Source: Hyunsoonleella pacifica (GTDB lineage Bacteria > Bacteroidota > Bacteroidia > Flavobacteriales > Flavobacteriaceae). Taken from it: a stretch of DNA of 64,000 nucleotides. Shown here one piece after another: positions 6,511 through 15,243 of the stretch (positions within the stretch are counted from its first letter, which is position 1; each line of letters starts with the position of its first letter). A program made the translations under genes and the position numbers. The notes under the pieces were generated by a model. The model had not been told where the DNA came from and searched no databases. It saw only the letters and a program-made list of their open reading frames with translations. The stretch spans positions 310,001 through 374,000 of the forward strand of contig NZ_SIRS01000003.1 in the NCBI RefSeq assembly GCF_004310335.1. The letters run 5' to 3'.

Positions 6511-7767
6511 ATGTACGCCTTAGTAGATTGTAATAACTTTTATGCCTCTTGCGAGCGGGTTTTTAACCCGAACTTACAACATAAACCCATTGCTATTTTA
6601 AGCAATAACGATGGTTGTGTTATTTCTCGTAGCGATGAAGCCAAAGCATTAAAATTGCCTATGGGGGCACCTATTTTTAAGTGGGAAAGCTTTTGCAAAG
6701 CTAATGGTATAGAAGTGTTATCTTCAAACTATCCCTTATATGGAGATATGAGCCATAGGGTAATGACTATTTTGGAACAATTTACACCTGATGTTGAAAT
6801 TTATAGTATTGATGAAGCTTTTTTAGAGTTTAAGGGGTTTAAAAATCATGATTTCACAGATTATGGAAATCAAATACGGCAGCGTATTTTAAAGTGGACA
6901 GGCATCCCAACTTGTGTAGGGATTGCTCCAACAAAGGCTCTGAGTAAAGTTGCTAATAAAATAGCTCGAAAATTTCCAGAAACCACAAAGGGTGTTTATG
7001 TTATCGATTCTGAAGAAAAGCGTATCAAAGCTTTAAAATGGATTAAAATTGAATCTGTTTGGGGTATTGGTAGAGGCTTACAAAAACGTCTAAAAGCAAA
7101 AGGGTGTAAAAGTGCTATTGATTTTGTTAACTTATCAGATACTTGGGTTCGTAAGAATTTCGGTTCTACAGGTTTTAAACTAAAAAAAGATTTGGAAGGG
7201 GTGCCTCAACTGGAACTCGATGAATCTACTACCAAAAGAGCTATAGCAACAACCCGAAGTTTTGATTATTCTTATGATGACTTAAACTATATAAAAGAGC
7301 GTATTTCTACTTTCGCTACAAGTTGTGCAGAAAAACTGCGTAAACAGGGTTCTAGTTGTCACATAATATATGTAACACTACAAAGTAATAGACATAAAAG
7401 AAACATAGAGCAACATAGAGAAAGCAGGGTGGTAAGTTTACCTTATCCAACGGATTCTAGTTTGGTTATTAGTAGAGAAGCGGTTCGTATTGCCTCACAA
7501 ATATTTAAAAAGGGGATTAAATACAAGCGTGCTGGCGTTATAGTAATGGGGTTAGTTCCCACAAACAATTATCAGTTGCAAATGTTTGATGCTGAAAACC
7601 CTAAACACAAACCCTTAATGACCGCTATTGATAAATTAAATGAAAAGTATGCCGATTATAAAGTAAAATTAGGTAATCAGGATTTAGAGCGCACTTGGAA
7701 AATGCGTCAAGAACGTTTGTCACCAAGGTATACAACAAATATTAATGAAATTATTGTAGTAAAATAG
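6511..7767 (+). CDS. umuC: Y-family DNA polymerase, UmuC-type
   Basis: A translesion polymerase of the pol V catalytic-subunit type. The N-terminal MYALVDCNNFYASCERVF carries the first catalytic Asp (residue 6), followed by SNNDGCVISRSDEAKALKLPMG and the YSIDEAFLEF motif (second Asp-Glu pair, about residues 100-107). GIAPTKALSKVANKIAR follows, then a helix-hairpin-helix (VWGIGRGLQKRLKAKG) and a C-terminal little-finger domain. At 418 aa it is normal length. UmuC usually follows a umuD (LexA-like peptidase) gene. None is present here; the upstream gene is a divergent membrane protein, so this copy is orphaned from UmuD locally. Confidence 0.93.
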   Translation: MYALVDCNNFYASCERVFNPNLQHKPIAILSNNDGCVISRSDEAKALKLPMGAPIFKWESFCKANGIEVLSSNYPLYGDMSHRVMTILEQFTPDVEIYSIDEAFLEFKGFKNHDFTDYGNQIRQRILKWTGIPTCVGIAPTKALSKVANKIARKFPETTKGVYVIDSEEKRIKALKWIKIESVWGIGRGLQKRLKAKGCKSAIDFVNLSDTWVRKNFGSTGFKLKKDLEGVPQLELDESTTKRAIATTRSFDYSYDDLNYIKERISTFATSCAEKLRKQGSSCHIIYVTLQSNRHKRNIEQHRESRVVSLPYPTDSSLVISREAVRIASQIFKKGIKYKRAGVIVMGLVPTNNYQLQMFDAENPKHKPLMTAIDKLNEKYADYKVKLGNQDLERTWKMRQERLSPRYTTNINEIIVVK

Positions 7768-7807
7768 TATACCAATTCTACTATATTTGCTGCTAAGCTA
7801 TATACAA

Positions 7808-8503
7808 ATGAAACAGCTATCTCTATTCTTAATTTCCTTCTTGTTTACAGCTGTAACATTTTCCCAAGAGTTTACCGATAAGGTTGCTGATTCTTTGTAT
7901 AAAGAAGATCAGTTCTATATAGGAACTACCTATAATTTATTGATAGATAAACCAGATGATTTAAAACAGAATAGTTTTTCATTAGGGTTTCACTTAGGCT
8001 TTATTAAAGATATGCCTATTAATAAGCGAAGAAACAAATCTATTGGTATTGGGCTCGGATATTCTACAAACTCCTATATTCAAAATATATTAATACAGCA
8101 AAATAATTCAGGGAGTTTTAATTATAGTATTATAGATACCGACATGGTAAGTTTTACTAAAAATAAATTCTCTGAGCATGTATTAGAATTACCTATTGAA
8201 TATAGATGGCGAACATCAACTAAAGCATCTTATAAGTTTTGGCGTATTTACGCAGGTATAAAATTAGGTTATGTATTTGCTAATAGAAGTAAGTTTAAAG
8301 GAAGCTTAGGGGAATTAAAATATAATAACAACAGAGATTTTAATGCATTTCAATATGGGCTAACCCTAAGTGCTGGCTACAATACATGGAATATCTATGT
8401 GCACTACGGATTAAATTCCATTTTTTCCAATACAGCTCAACTAAATGGAGAAGATTTAAACATAAACGTTGTTAAAATAGGGCTGATGTTTTACATCCTC
8501 TAA
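7808..8503 (+). CDS. Outer-membrane beta-barrel protein (PorT-like fold)
   Basis: The start at 7808 gives a good signal peptide (MKQLSLFLISFLFTAVTFSQ). The mature protein of about 210 aa has alternating amphipathic strands such as SFSLGFHLGFIKDMPI, IGIGLGYSTNS and WRIYAGIKLGYVFANRS, and closes with INVVKIGLMFYIL. This is the pattern of the porin_family/OMP_b-brl_2 group, to which PorT also belongs, though I cannot claim orthology. It probably sits in the outer membrane. It follows the umuC-like gene by 40 bases. Its stop overlaps tail-to-tail with the next, minus-strand gene by four bases. Confidence 0.7.
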   Translation: MKQLSLFLISFLFTAVTFSQEFTDKVADSLYKEDQFYIGTTYNLLIDKPDDLKQNSFSLGFHLGFIKDMPINKRRNKSIGIGLGYSTNSYIQNILIQQNNSGSFNYSIIDTDMVSFTKNKFSEHVLELPIEYRWRTSTKASYKFWRIYAGIKLGYVFANRSKFKGSLGELKYNNNRDFNAFQYGLTLSAGYNTWNIYVHYGLNSIFSNTAQLNGEDLNINVVKIGLMFYIL

Positions 8504-9108
8504 AGCCACTTGGTAACTAAAATTAGTTGAGGAAATACCCCAACAAAAATACCCATAAGTAATTCTGGATACGTATGCGCTTTTAAGTGTAATCTAGACG
8601 TTGCTACAGCTCCAATAATAACACTCATTATGGCTAATGTGTTATTAATATTAATACTAAAGTGTATACTTATAGCAATAAAAAACATAAAAACACCAGA
8701 AATGGCAATCATATGTATACTAGCCTTAAACTTAAAAATAGCTAATATTAAACACGCTATGGTAGAAATTAAAACACCTACAAAAAAATAGTAAAGTTCA
8801 ATATAAGGGTCTGGTCTTAATATACGTTGGATTACCAATAGTATTACAATTGCATTTAAAACTAGAGGAATAATACGCTCTTTGGTATTTTTTAGATAAA
8901 TAGAGTTAACTTTTCCTAAAGTTTTTAAAAGAAAGTATAATAGAATAGGTAAAATGATGGTAAGTATAGATAGCGAAACTAATTTTGCCCAAATAACTTC
9001 TCTATCAATAAACCTAGGTGTTTTAATAAAATAGAAAATAACACCAGCAATTGGCATTAGCAACGGATGAAAAATAACCGAAACACTCTTTAAAATGTGA
9101 TGCATCAA
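8500..9108 (-). CDS. PAP2-like integral membrane protein
   Basis: A 202-aa protein with about six hydrophobic spans. The sequence contains KASIHMIAISG and SRLHLKAHTYPELLMG, which look like degenerate versions of the PSGH and SRxxxxxHxxxD motifs of type-2 phosphatidic acid phosphatases. The catalytic His of the last motif (KAHT) is kept; the Asp position reads Glu (PEL). It might be a PAP2-like phosphatase of undecaprenyl-diphosphate or lipid substrates, or a catalytically altered relative. The start overlaps rpoN's stop by 4 bases, so it is translationally coupled to rpoN. That linkage recurs in flavobacteria in my memory, which is not verified here. Confidence 0.6.
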   Translation of the reverse strand: MMHHILKSVSVIFHPLLMPIAGVIFYFIKTPRFIDREVIWAKLVSLSILTIILPILLYFLLKTLGKVNSIYLKNTKERIIPLVLNAIVILLVIQRILRPDPYIELYYFFVGVLISTIACLILAIFKFKASIHMIAISGVFMFFIAISIHFSININNTLAIMSVIIGAVATSRLHLKAHTYPELLMGIFVGVFPQLILVTKWL

Positions 9109-10571
9109 ATTTTCTTTCTTAAACGTGCTACAGGAATATCCAACTGTTCTCTATATTTCGCAACTGTACGTCTTGCAATAGGGTAACCCTTTTCTTTTAA
9201 AATTTTTGCTAACGCTTCATCAGTTAAAGGCTTTTTCTTGTCTTCCTCCTCAATAACAGTCTCTAATATTTTTTTTATCTCTCGGGTAGAAACATCTTCT
9301 CCTTGGTCATTTTTCATAGACTCAGAAAAGAATTCTTTTATAAGCTTTGTGCCGTATGGTGTATCTACATATTTACTGTTGGCAACACGAGATACTGTAG
9401 AAACATCCATATCAATTTCATCAGCAATATCTTTTAAAATCATAGGTTTTAATTGACGCTCATCACCAGTTAAAAAATAATCTTTTTGGTAGTGCATTAT
9501 AGCACTCATAGTCACAAACAACGTTTGTTGGCGTTGTTTTATGGCTTCAATAAACCATTTTGCAGCATCCAATTTTTGTTTAATAAAAAGCACCGCATCT
9601 TTTTGAGATTTACTTTTGTCTTTAGAGTCTTTGTAGCCTTTCAACATATTATTATACTCTCTAGACACATGTAGTTCTGGAGCATTTCGTCCATTAAGCG
9701 TTAGTTCAAGTTCTCCATCAACAATTTTAATAGCAAAATCAGGAACAACATGCTCTACAATACGATTATTACCAGCATAAGAACCACCTGGTTTCGGGTT
9801 TAGATGCTCAATTTCAGTAATGGCATCTTTAAGTTGTACTTCCGAAATATCAAATTTTTGAAGTAACTTTTTGTAATGTTTCTTGGTAAAAGCATCAAAA
9901 GCATTATCAATAATAGCAATAGCTAAATCTGTGTCAACGGTTTTCTCTTTTCTGTGTAGTTGAATACTTAAGCATTCCTGTAAATTTCTAGCACCAACAC
10001 CAGCTGGGTCTAACTGATGGACTATTTTTAAAACACTCTCAATTTTATCTTCAGTAGTGTAGACATTTTGTGTAAAAGCCAAATCATCCATAATATCAGA
10101 AAGAGAGCGTCGTATATACCCACTTTCATCAACACTACCAACTAAAAACTCAGCAATATCACGTTCTTCATCAGTAAGTCTATAGGTATTTAACTGGTTT
10201 ATTAAATGCTGCGTAAATGAAGTTCCCGCTGCGTATGGTATCGATTTTTCATCGTCATCACTACTGTAATTATTAGCTTGAGTACGATAATCAGGTATTT
10301 CATCATCACTTAAATATTCGTCAACATTAATATCATCAGCATTTATGGTCTCATTATCATCAAAATCGTCTGTGTTATTCTCAAAATCAGCATCAAAATC
10401 GGTATCCTTTTCTTCTTTACCACCCTCAAGCGCAGGATTTTCTTCTAGTTCTTGCTTTATACGTTGCTCAAAAGCCTGTGTTGGCAACTGTATCAATTTC
10501 ATTAATTGAATTTGTTGCGGCGACAGCTTTTGCGATAATTTAAATTGTAAATGTTGTTTGAGCATGGTCAT
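9105..10571 (-). CDS. rpoN: RNA polymerase sigma-54 factor
   Basis: Sigma-54 directs RNA polymerase to -24/-12 promoters that need an AAA+ activator. The 488-aa protein has the glutamine/leucine-rich region I (LKQHLQFKLSQKLSPQQIQLMKLIQLPTQ) that binds the activator, then an acidic linker (about residues 48-105, many Asp/Glu). Next comes the core-binding region (DERDIAEFLVGSVDESGYIRR), and then the DNA-binding domain with VSRVANSKYVDTPYGTKLIKEFF. It ends near the C-terminus in the RpoN box ARRTVAKYREQLDIP. It is complete. No AAA+ enhancer-binding protein lies within the window. Confidence 0.97.
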   Translation of the reverse strand: MTMLKQHLQFKLSQKLSPQQIQLMKLIQLPTQAFEQRIKQELEENPALEGGKEEKDTDFDADFENNTDDFDDNETINADDINVDEYLSDDEIPDYRTQANNYSSDDDEKSIPYAAGTSFTQHLINQLNTYRLTDEERDIAEFLVGSVDESGYIRRSLSDIMDDLAFTQNVYTTEDKIESVLKIVHQLDPAGVGARNLQECLSIQLHRKEKTVDTDLAIAIIDNAFDAFTKKHYKKLLQKFDISEVQLKDAITEIEHLNPKPGGSYAGNNRIVEHVVPDFAIKIVDGELELTLNGRNAPELHVSREYNNMLKGYKDSKDKSKSQKDAVLFIKQKLDAAKWFIEAIKQRQQTLFVTMSAIMHYQKDYFLTGDERQLKPMILKDIADEIDMDVSTVSRVANSKYVDTPYGTKLIKEFFSESMKNDQGEDVSTREIKKILETVIEEEDKKKPLTDEALAKILKEKGYPIARRTVAKYREQLDIPVARLRKKI

Positions 10572-10650
10572 TTGGTGTTAATCAAAGATAGAAAAAGCAA
10601 TATGGAAACCAAAGGTCGTGCCAAACAATTATAGTGTAAAATTATAATTT

Positions 10651-10764
10651 GGGCATTACCCTCCTGAGGTCGGGTCGGACCTGCCTAGAGGTAGACAGAC
10701 TTTCCGCTAATAGTTTTGACTTCCCGCTGTAGCGGGACCAAAAGCTACCACTACACTCCCTAAC
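10651..10764 (-). repeat. Dispersed flavobacterial repeat, copy A
   Basis: Read on the minus strand this segment contains three anchors: GTTAGGGAGTGTAGTGG (10748-10764), AGCGGAAAGTCTG (10696-10708) and GGTAATGCCC (10651-10660). They occur in the same order and similar spacing as in 28260-28359. In between are a palindromic cccgctgtagcggg hairpin and a gc-rich variable segment. It is non-coding. Confidence 0.7.
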
Positions 10765-10817
10765 GCATACCTGTCTGCGAACATTTAAATAATTTAGTAG
10801 TATTTGCAGTGTTCTAA

Positions 10818-11150
10818 CTAAAAGAATTAATTAGCGTAACGTTGTTATCATCAACAGAAGGTCCATAAGTAGCAGGGATAAGTATATCTAGTATTCGTAA
10901 ATACATTCCCGGTTGTGCTCTATGATGAATTAAATGGTTTAAGCAAAATTTCCGGAGCACCTCTTTTTTTATTCAGCGTAAACAAAATAGTATCCCCAAT
11001 TGTTTTATTAGCATCTGTATAAAGTACATCACAATAAGCTAATAACTCATCTATAGAGTTAATTTTTTCAGGAGTAAAATAAATACATCGTTTTCAAGAA
11101 CATTCTTCCACCATGCTATTAAATTGTAATAATTTAAAGTACTGTTCCTA
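10818..11150 (-). pseudogene. Broken DinB-family gene
   Basis: The minus strand from about 11050 down to the stop at 10818-10820 encodes DinB-family C-terminal sequence, split across two frames. The upstream frame gives EKINSIDELLAYCDVLY and NKTIGDTILFTLNKKR. After a poly-A run near 10963-10975 the frame shifts and continues as EVLRKFCLNHLIHHRAQ and MYLRILDILIPATYGPS. The HLIHHRAQ motif, with two metal-ligand-type histidines, is typical of this family. No start or intact N-terminal helix remains. An apparently intact DinB protein is at 60753-61217. The decay is visible directly; the family call is by motif. Confidence 0.75.
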
Positions 11151-11225
11151 TTTGTCGTTATATATTGTTATGTATAACTTAACTAACTATATATTAATGT
11201 AAATTTCGCAAAAGTGTTTATGCAC

Positions 11226-12665
11226 TTAAAACTCTGCATTTTGAGGTGATCTAGGGTAAGGAATCACATCTCTAATGTTATTCATGCCAGTAACGAACAT
11301 AACCAAACGTTCAAAACCAAGCCCAAAACCAGAGTGTACTGCAGTACCATATTTTCGTAAGTCTAAGTACCACCACAATTCTTCTTCAGGAATATCAAGA
11401 ACAGCCATTTTTTCTTTTAAAACATCTAAGCGCTCTTCACGTTGCGAACCTCCAACCATTTCGCCAATGCCAGGAAACAAAATATCCATAGCTCGTACAG
11501 TTTTGCCATCTTCGTTTAAACGCATATAAAATGCCTTGATATTTGCTGGATAGTCAAACAAAATTACAGGGCATTTAAAATGTTTTTCTACAAGAAAACG
11601 TTCATGTTCACTTTGTAAATCAGCACCCCATTCGTTAATAGGGAACTTGAATTTTTTCTTTTTATTGGGTTTGCTATTTCGAAGAATATCTATAGCTTCT
11701 GTGTAGCTTACACGTTTAAAGTTATTGTCAACAACAAATTTTAATTTCTCAATTAAGCTCATGTCACTACGCTCTGCCTGAGGTTTTGTTTTTTCCTCAT
11801 TTATCAAACGTTGCTCTAGAAAATCTAAATCTTCTTTATTGTGTTCTAAAACATAATTAAGCACATATTTTAAAAAGTCTTCAGCCAAATCCATATTTCC
11901 AGGTAAATCCATAAAGGCAACCTCAGGTTCAATCATCCAAAATTCTGATAAGTGTCTGGATGTGTTAGAGTTTTCAGCTCTAAAGGTTGGTCCAAAAGTG
12001 TACACTTTTCCTAAGGACATGGCATAAGTCTCGGCTTCTAACTGTCCAGAAACAGTTAGGTTGGTTTCCTTGCCAAAGAAATCTTTAGAATAGTCAACCT
12101 TACCATTACTGTCTAGAGGTGGATTTTTAGCATCTAGTTTGGTAACGTTAAACATTTCCCCAGCACCCTCTGCATCACTTCCTGTAATAATAGGTGTGTG
12201 CATGTAATAAAATCCGCTATCATTAAAATACTTGTGTATGGCATAGGAAAGTTTAGAGCGTAAACGCATTACAGCGCTAAATGTATTTGTTCTAGTTCGC
12301 AAGTGGGCATTCTCACGTAAAAATTCAAATGAATGTTTTTTAGGTTGAATAGGATAATGTTCAGGGTCTGAATCCCCTAAAATTTCCAAATTGTTTACCA
12401 AGACTTCTACATTTTGACCCTTACCTTGGCTCTCTACCAATTCGCCTTTAATATGTAAAGCAGCACCAGTAGTAATTCGCTTCAAAAGTGCCTGATTAGT
12501 ATTTTCAAAATCAACAACACATTGAATGTTATTTAAACAGGATCCGTCGTTTAGAGCAATAAACCGGTTTGCCCTAAAGGTTCTTACCCAACCTTTTACT
12601 TCAACTTCGGGTAGTTTATTTTTCTGTTTTAATAATTGAGAGACGGAATACAACTGCATATTCAT
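11226..12665 (-). CDS. asnS: Asparaginyl-tRNA synthetase
   Basis: A class IIb aminoacyl-tRNA synthetase charging tRNA-Asn, 479 aa. The N-terminal OB-fold (VEVKGWVRTFRANRFIALNDGS, residues about 21-42) binds the anticodon. Class II motif 2 is TFRAENSNTSRHLSEFWM (about 228-245), and motif 3 is the closing GFGLGFERLVMFVTGMNNIRD, with RSPQNAEF at the end. The AsnS, not AspS, call rests on the conserved PRSPQNAEF tail and the ENSNTSRH motif. The cognate tRNA-Asn gene is in the same window at 61686-61759. A damaged DinB gene lies immediately downstream. Confidence 0.97.
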   Translation of the reverse strand: MNMQLYSVSQLLKQKNKLPEVEVKGWVRTFRANRFIALNDGSCLNNIQCVVDFENTNQALLKRITTGAALHIKGELVESQGKGQNVEVLVNNLEILGDSDPEHYPIQPKKHSFEFLRENAHLRTRTNTFSAVMRLRSKLSYAIHKYFNDSGFYYMHTPIITGSDAEGAGEMFNVTKLDAKNPPLDSNGKVDYSKDFFGKETNLTVSGQLEAETYAMSLGKVYTFGPTFRAENSNTSRHLSEFWMIEPEVAFMDLPGNMDLAEDFLKYVLNYVLEHNKEDLDFLEQRLINEEKTKPQAERSDMSLIEKLKFVVDNNFKRVSYTEAIDILRNSKPNKKKKFKFPINEWGADLQSEHERFLVEKHFKCPVILFDYPANIKAFYMRLNEDGKTVRAMDILFPGIGEMVGGSQREERLDVLKEKMAVLDIPEEELWWYLDLRKYGTAVHSGFGLGFERLVMFVTGMNNIRDVIPYPRSPQNAEF

Positions 12666-12774
12666 GGGTTTTGAACAGTAAATATAATGGTTTCAATATT
12701 TAAAATTAAAATAATAAATAGTAAAAATTCAACAAAATTCGAATTATTTTCTTAAAAGAGATTCCAAACTGTAA

Positions 12775-15183
12775 TTAGTATTGATTGTCAGTGTTTTTTT
12801 CATCATCATCCCCTTCTGGAATAATATTAATAGGAGGTTTTTTAAGCACTTCTTTATTGGCAATACTTCTTTCTAATGATAGTAATAGTGATGGCAATAA
12901 TAATAGATTAGAGAGCATTGCAAATAGCAAAGTAGCTGAAACTAAAGCGCCTAAAGCTACGGTACCACCAAAATCTGAAATAGTGAATACCGAAAACCCA
13001 AAAAATAGCACAATAGATGTATAAAACATACTTACACCAGTTTCTTTTAAGGCACCGTAAACGGATGGTTTTATTTTCCATTTATTGGCTTGAAGTTCTT
13101 GTCGGTATTTTGCTAAAAAGTGGATAGTGTCATCTACTGAAATACCAAATGCAATACTAAACACAAGTATAGTAGAAGGTTTTATAGGTACACCAATATA
13201 TCCCATAACGCCAGCTGTTACTAGAAGTGGTAAAATGTTTGGGATAAGTGATACAATAATCATTCGTCCAGATCTGAACATGTAAGCCATGAAAAGCGAT
13301 ATCAATAAAATGGCAAGAGATAAAGAGATCGCAAGGTTTTTTACCAAGTATTTTGTTCCTTTTTGAAATACCAGAGCTTTACCCGTCATGGTAACATTAT
13401 AACGTTTCTCAGGAAATACTTTATCAATTTTATCTTGAAGATTTTCTTGTATACGTTCCATTTTATCTGTACCAATATCCTTCATAAAAGTAGTAATACG
13501 TGCATATTGCCCAGTACTATCTACAAAATTCTTAAGCAAATCTACATTTGATGACGAATTTTTCGCATAAGATAGAATGAAACTATTTTCTTGAGAGGTT
13601 GGCAGTTGGTAGTGTTTTGGGTTGCCGTTATAATAAGCCTGTTTAGAGTATTTTACCAAACCAACTACAGAAATAGGCTTTGAAAGTTCTGGAGTTTCTA
13701 TAATAAATTCTTCGAGCTTATCCATTCGTTTCAGAGTAGATAGCTTCATTACTCCTTTCTTACGTTTAGTGTCTACCATAATTTCAACAGGTAAAATCCC
13801 ATCAAATTCTTCCTCAAAAAAGCGTATATCATTTACAAATCCAGATTCTTGAGGCATATCTTCAATTAAACTACCAGAAACCTTAATTTGGTTAATACCT
13901 ATCATACTAATGGTTAAAAGTAAAACGGAAGTGGCATAAATAGCTATACGTTTATTTTTTACCATATACTCCATCCAATTTACAAATCCACCAATCCATC
14001 GTTTATTTAAATGCTCCAGATGACGATCTTTTGGGAATGGTAAAAAGGTATATATAATAGGAATAATAAGTAAACACAGAATAAAAATGGCTAGAATACT
14101 TAGCGACGCTACAATACCAAATTCTTTTAAAAGTTTACTTTCTGTTAAAATAAATGTGGCAAATCCAGATGCAGTAGTAACGTTAGTCATTAAAGTAGCG
14201 TTTCCAATTTTTGTAATAACACGCTGTAGTGACTTTACTTTATTACCGTGAAGTTTAACTTCATGTTGGTATTTATTTATAAGAAAAATACAATTGGGAA
14301 TACCAATAACAATAATTAATGGAGGTATTAAGGCTGTTAAAACAGTAATTTCATACTTCAAGAGGCCAATAATACCTAATGTCCACATAACCCCAATACA
14401 CACTACTATTAAAGAAATAAATGTAGCTCTAAACGATCTAAAAAAGAAAAAGAATATAATGGAGGTAACCAATAGTGCTGCTACTACAAATTTTCCAATT
14501 TCATCAATAATATTTTCTGAGTTTTTAGTACGGATGTAAGGCATCCCAGAAATGCGAATATCTAGATTGTATTTTTGCTCAAAAGCTTCAATTTTTGGTT
14601 CTAGATCATTAAGTACAAATTCTTTTCTGGCAGAAGTATTAACTAATGATTTTTTTAAATAAAGCGCAGTACGTACTGTTTTTGTTTCGCTATTAAATAA
14701 AAAATTGTCGTAAAACGGGTATTTTTCAAAAAGCTCACTTTGAAGTGTTTTAACTTCTTGGGGACTTGAAATAGAGTCTTTTATAAAAGGTTGTAATGTA
14801 AAACGTTCCTCATCAGTGTTTTTTATAAGTTTTTGTAAATCTTTAATAGAAATTACAGCTTCTACGGCATCATAACTATTAAACTCTGACGAAAATGTAT
14901 TCCAAGCATTAAGTTTATCAATATTAAAAAGCGTACTGTCCTTTACACCAATAACAATTAGGTTACCTTCCTCTCCAAAAGTGCTGAGAAAATTATTGTA
15001 AGCAATATTTGCTTCATGATCGTCTGGTAATAAATTAGCTTCGGTATTACTAAAACGCATGTATTCCCATTGTGTACTAAAGAGGTATGTTGCTATAATT
15101 ATAGCAATAAGAATTGCAATTTTATTCCTTAGAATAAGTCTTGCAGTTACATCCCAAAAGTCTTTTGTAAACAATTTAAACAT
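12775..15183 (-). CDS. MMPL/RND-superfamily exporter
   Basis: An 802-aa inner-membrane protein with a duplicated layout. There is one N-terminal span (about residues 20-40), then a large periplasmic loop (45-225), then five spans (228-380). A second span (about 413-432), periplasmic loop (433-620) and five final spans (627-775) follow. Motifs such as LIVVCIGVMWTLGI, ALIPPLIIVIGIPNCIFLINKY and ILVFSIAFGISVDDTIHFLAKY are typical of MMPL/hydrophobe-amphiphile RND transporters. Family members export lipids or hopanoids; I cannot name this substrate. It is preceded by a TACCTTTG -7 element and appears monocistronic. Confidence 0.85.
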   Translation of the reverse strand: MFKLFTKDFWDVTARLILRNKIAILIAIIIATYLFSTQWEYMRFSNTEANLLPDDHEANIAYNNFLSTFGEEGNLIVIGVKDSTLFNIDKLNAWNTFSSEFNSYDAVEAVISIKDLQKLIKNTDEERFTLQPFIKDSISSPQEVKTLQSELFEKYPFYDNFLFNSETKTVRTALYLKKSLVNTSARKEFVLNDLEPKIEAFEQKYNLDIRISGMPYIRTKNSENIIDEIGKFVVAALLVTSIIFFFFFRSFRATFISLIVVCIGVMWTLGIIGLLKYEITVLTALIPPLIIVIGIPNCIFLINKYQHEVKLHGNKVKSLQRVITKIGNATLMTNVTTASGFATFILTESKLLKEFGIVASLSILAIFILCLLIIPIIYTFLPFPKDRHLEHLNKRWIGGFVNWMEYMVKNKRIAIYATSVLLLTISMIGINQIKVSGSLIEDMPQESGFVNDIRFFEEEFDGILPVEIMVDTKRKKGVMKLSTLKRMDKLEEFIIETPELSKPISVVGLVKYSKQAYYNGNPKHYQLPTSQENSFILSYAKNSSSNVDLLKNFVDSTGQYARITTFMKDIGTDKMERIQENLQDKIDKVFPEKRYNVTMTGKALVFQKGTKYLVKNLAISLSLAILLISLFMAYMFRSGRMIIVSLIPNILPLLVTAGVMGYIGVPIKPSTILVFSIAFGISVDDTIHFLAKYRQELQANKWKIKPSVYGALKETGVSMFYTSIVLFFGFSVFTISDFGGTVALGALVSATLLFAMLSNLLLLPSLLLSLERSIANKEVLKKPPINIIPEGDDDEKNTDNQY

Positions 15184-15203
15184 ACGCTGTTATAAAAGCT
15201 GCG

Positions 15204-15211
15204 CAAAGGTA
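15204..15211 (-). promoter_or_regulatory. Putative -7 element upstream of the MMPL gene
   Basis: Minus-strand TACCTTTG fits TAnnTTTG, 20 bases before the MMPL exporter start at 15183. No good -33 TTTG at 18-19 bases spacing. Confidence 0.45.
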
Positions 15212-15243
15212 GAAAAAACAATGTATTAACCGTTGTAAATCAA

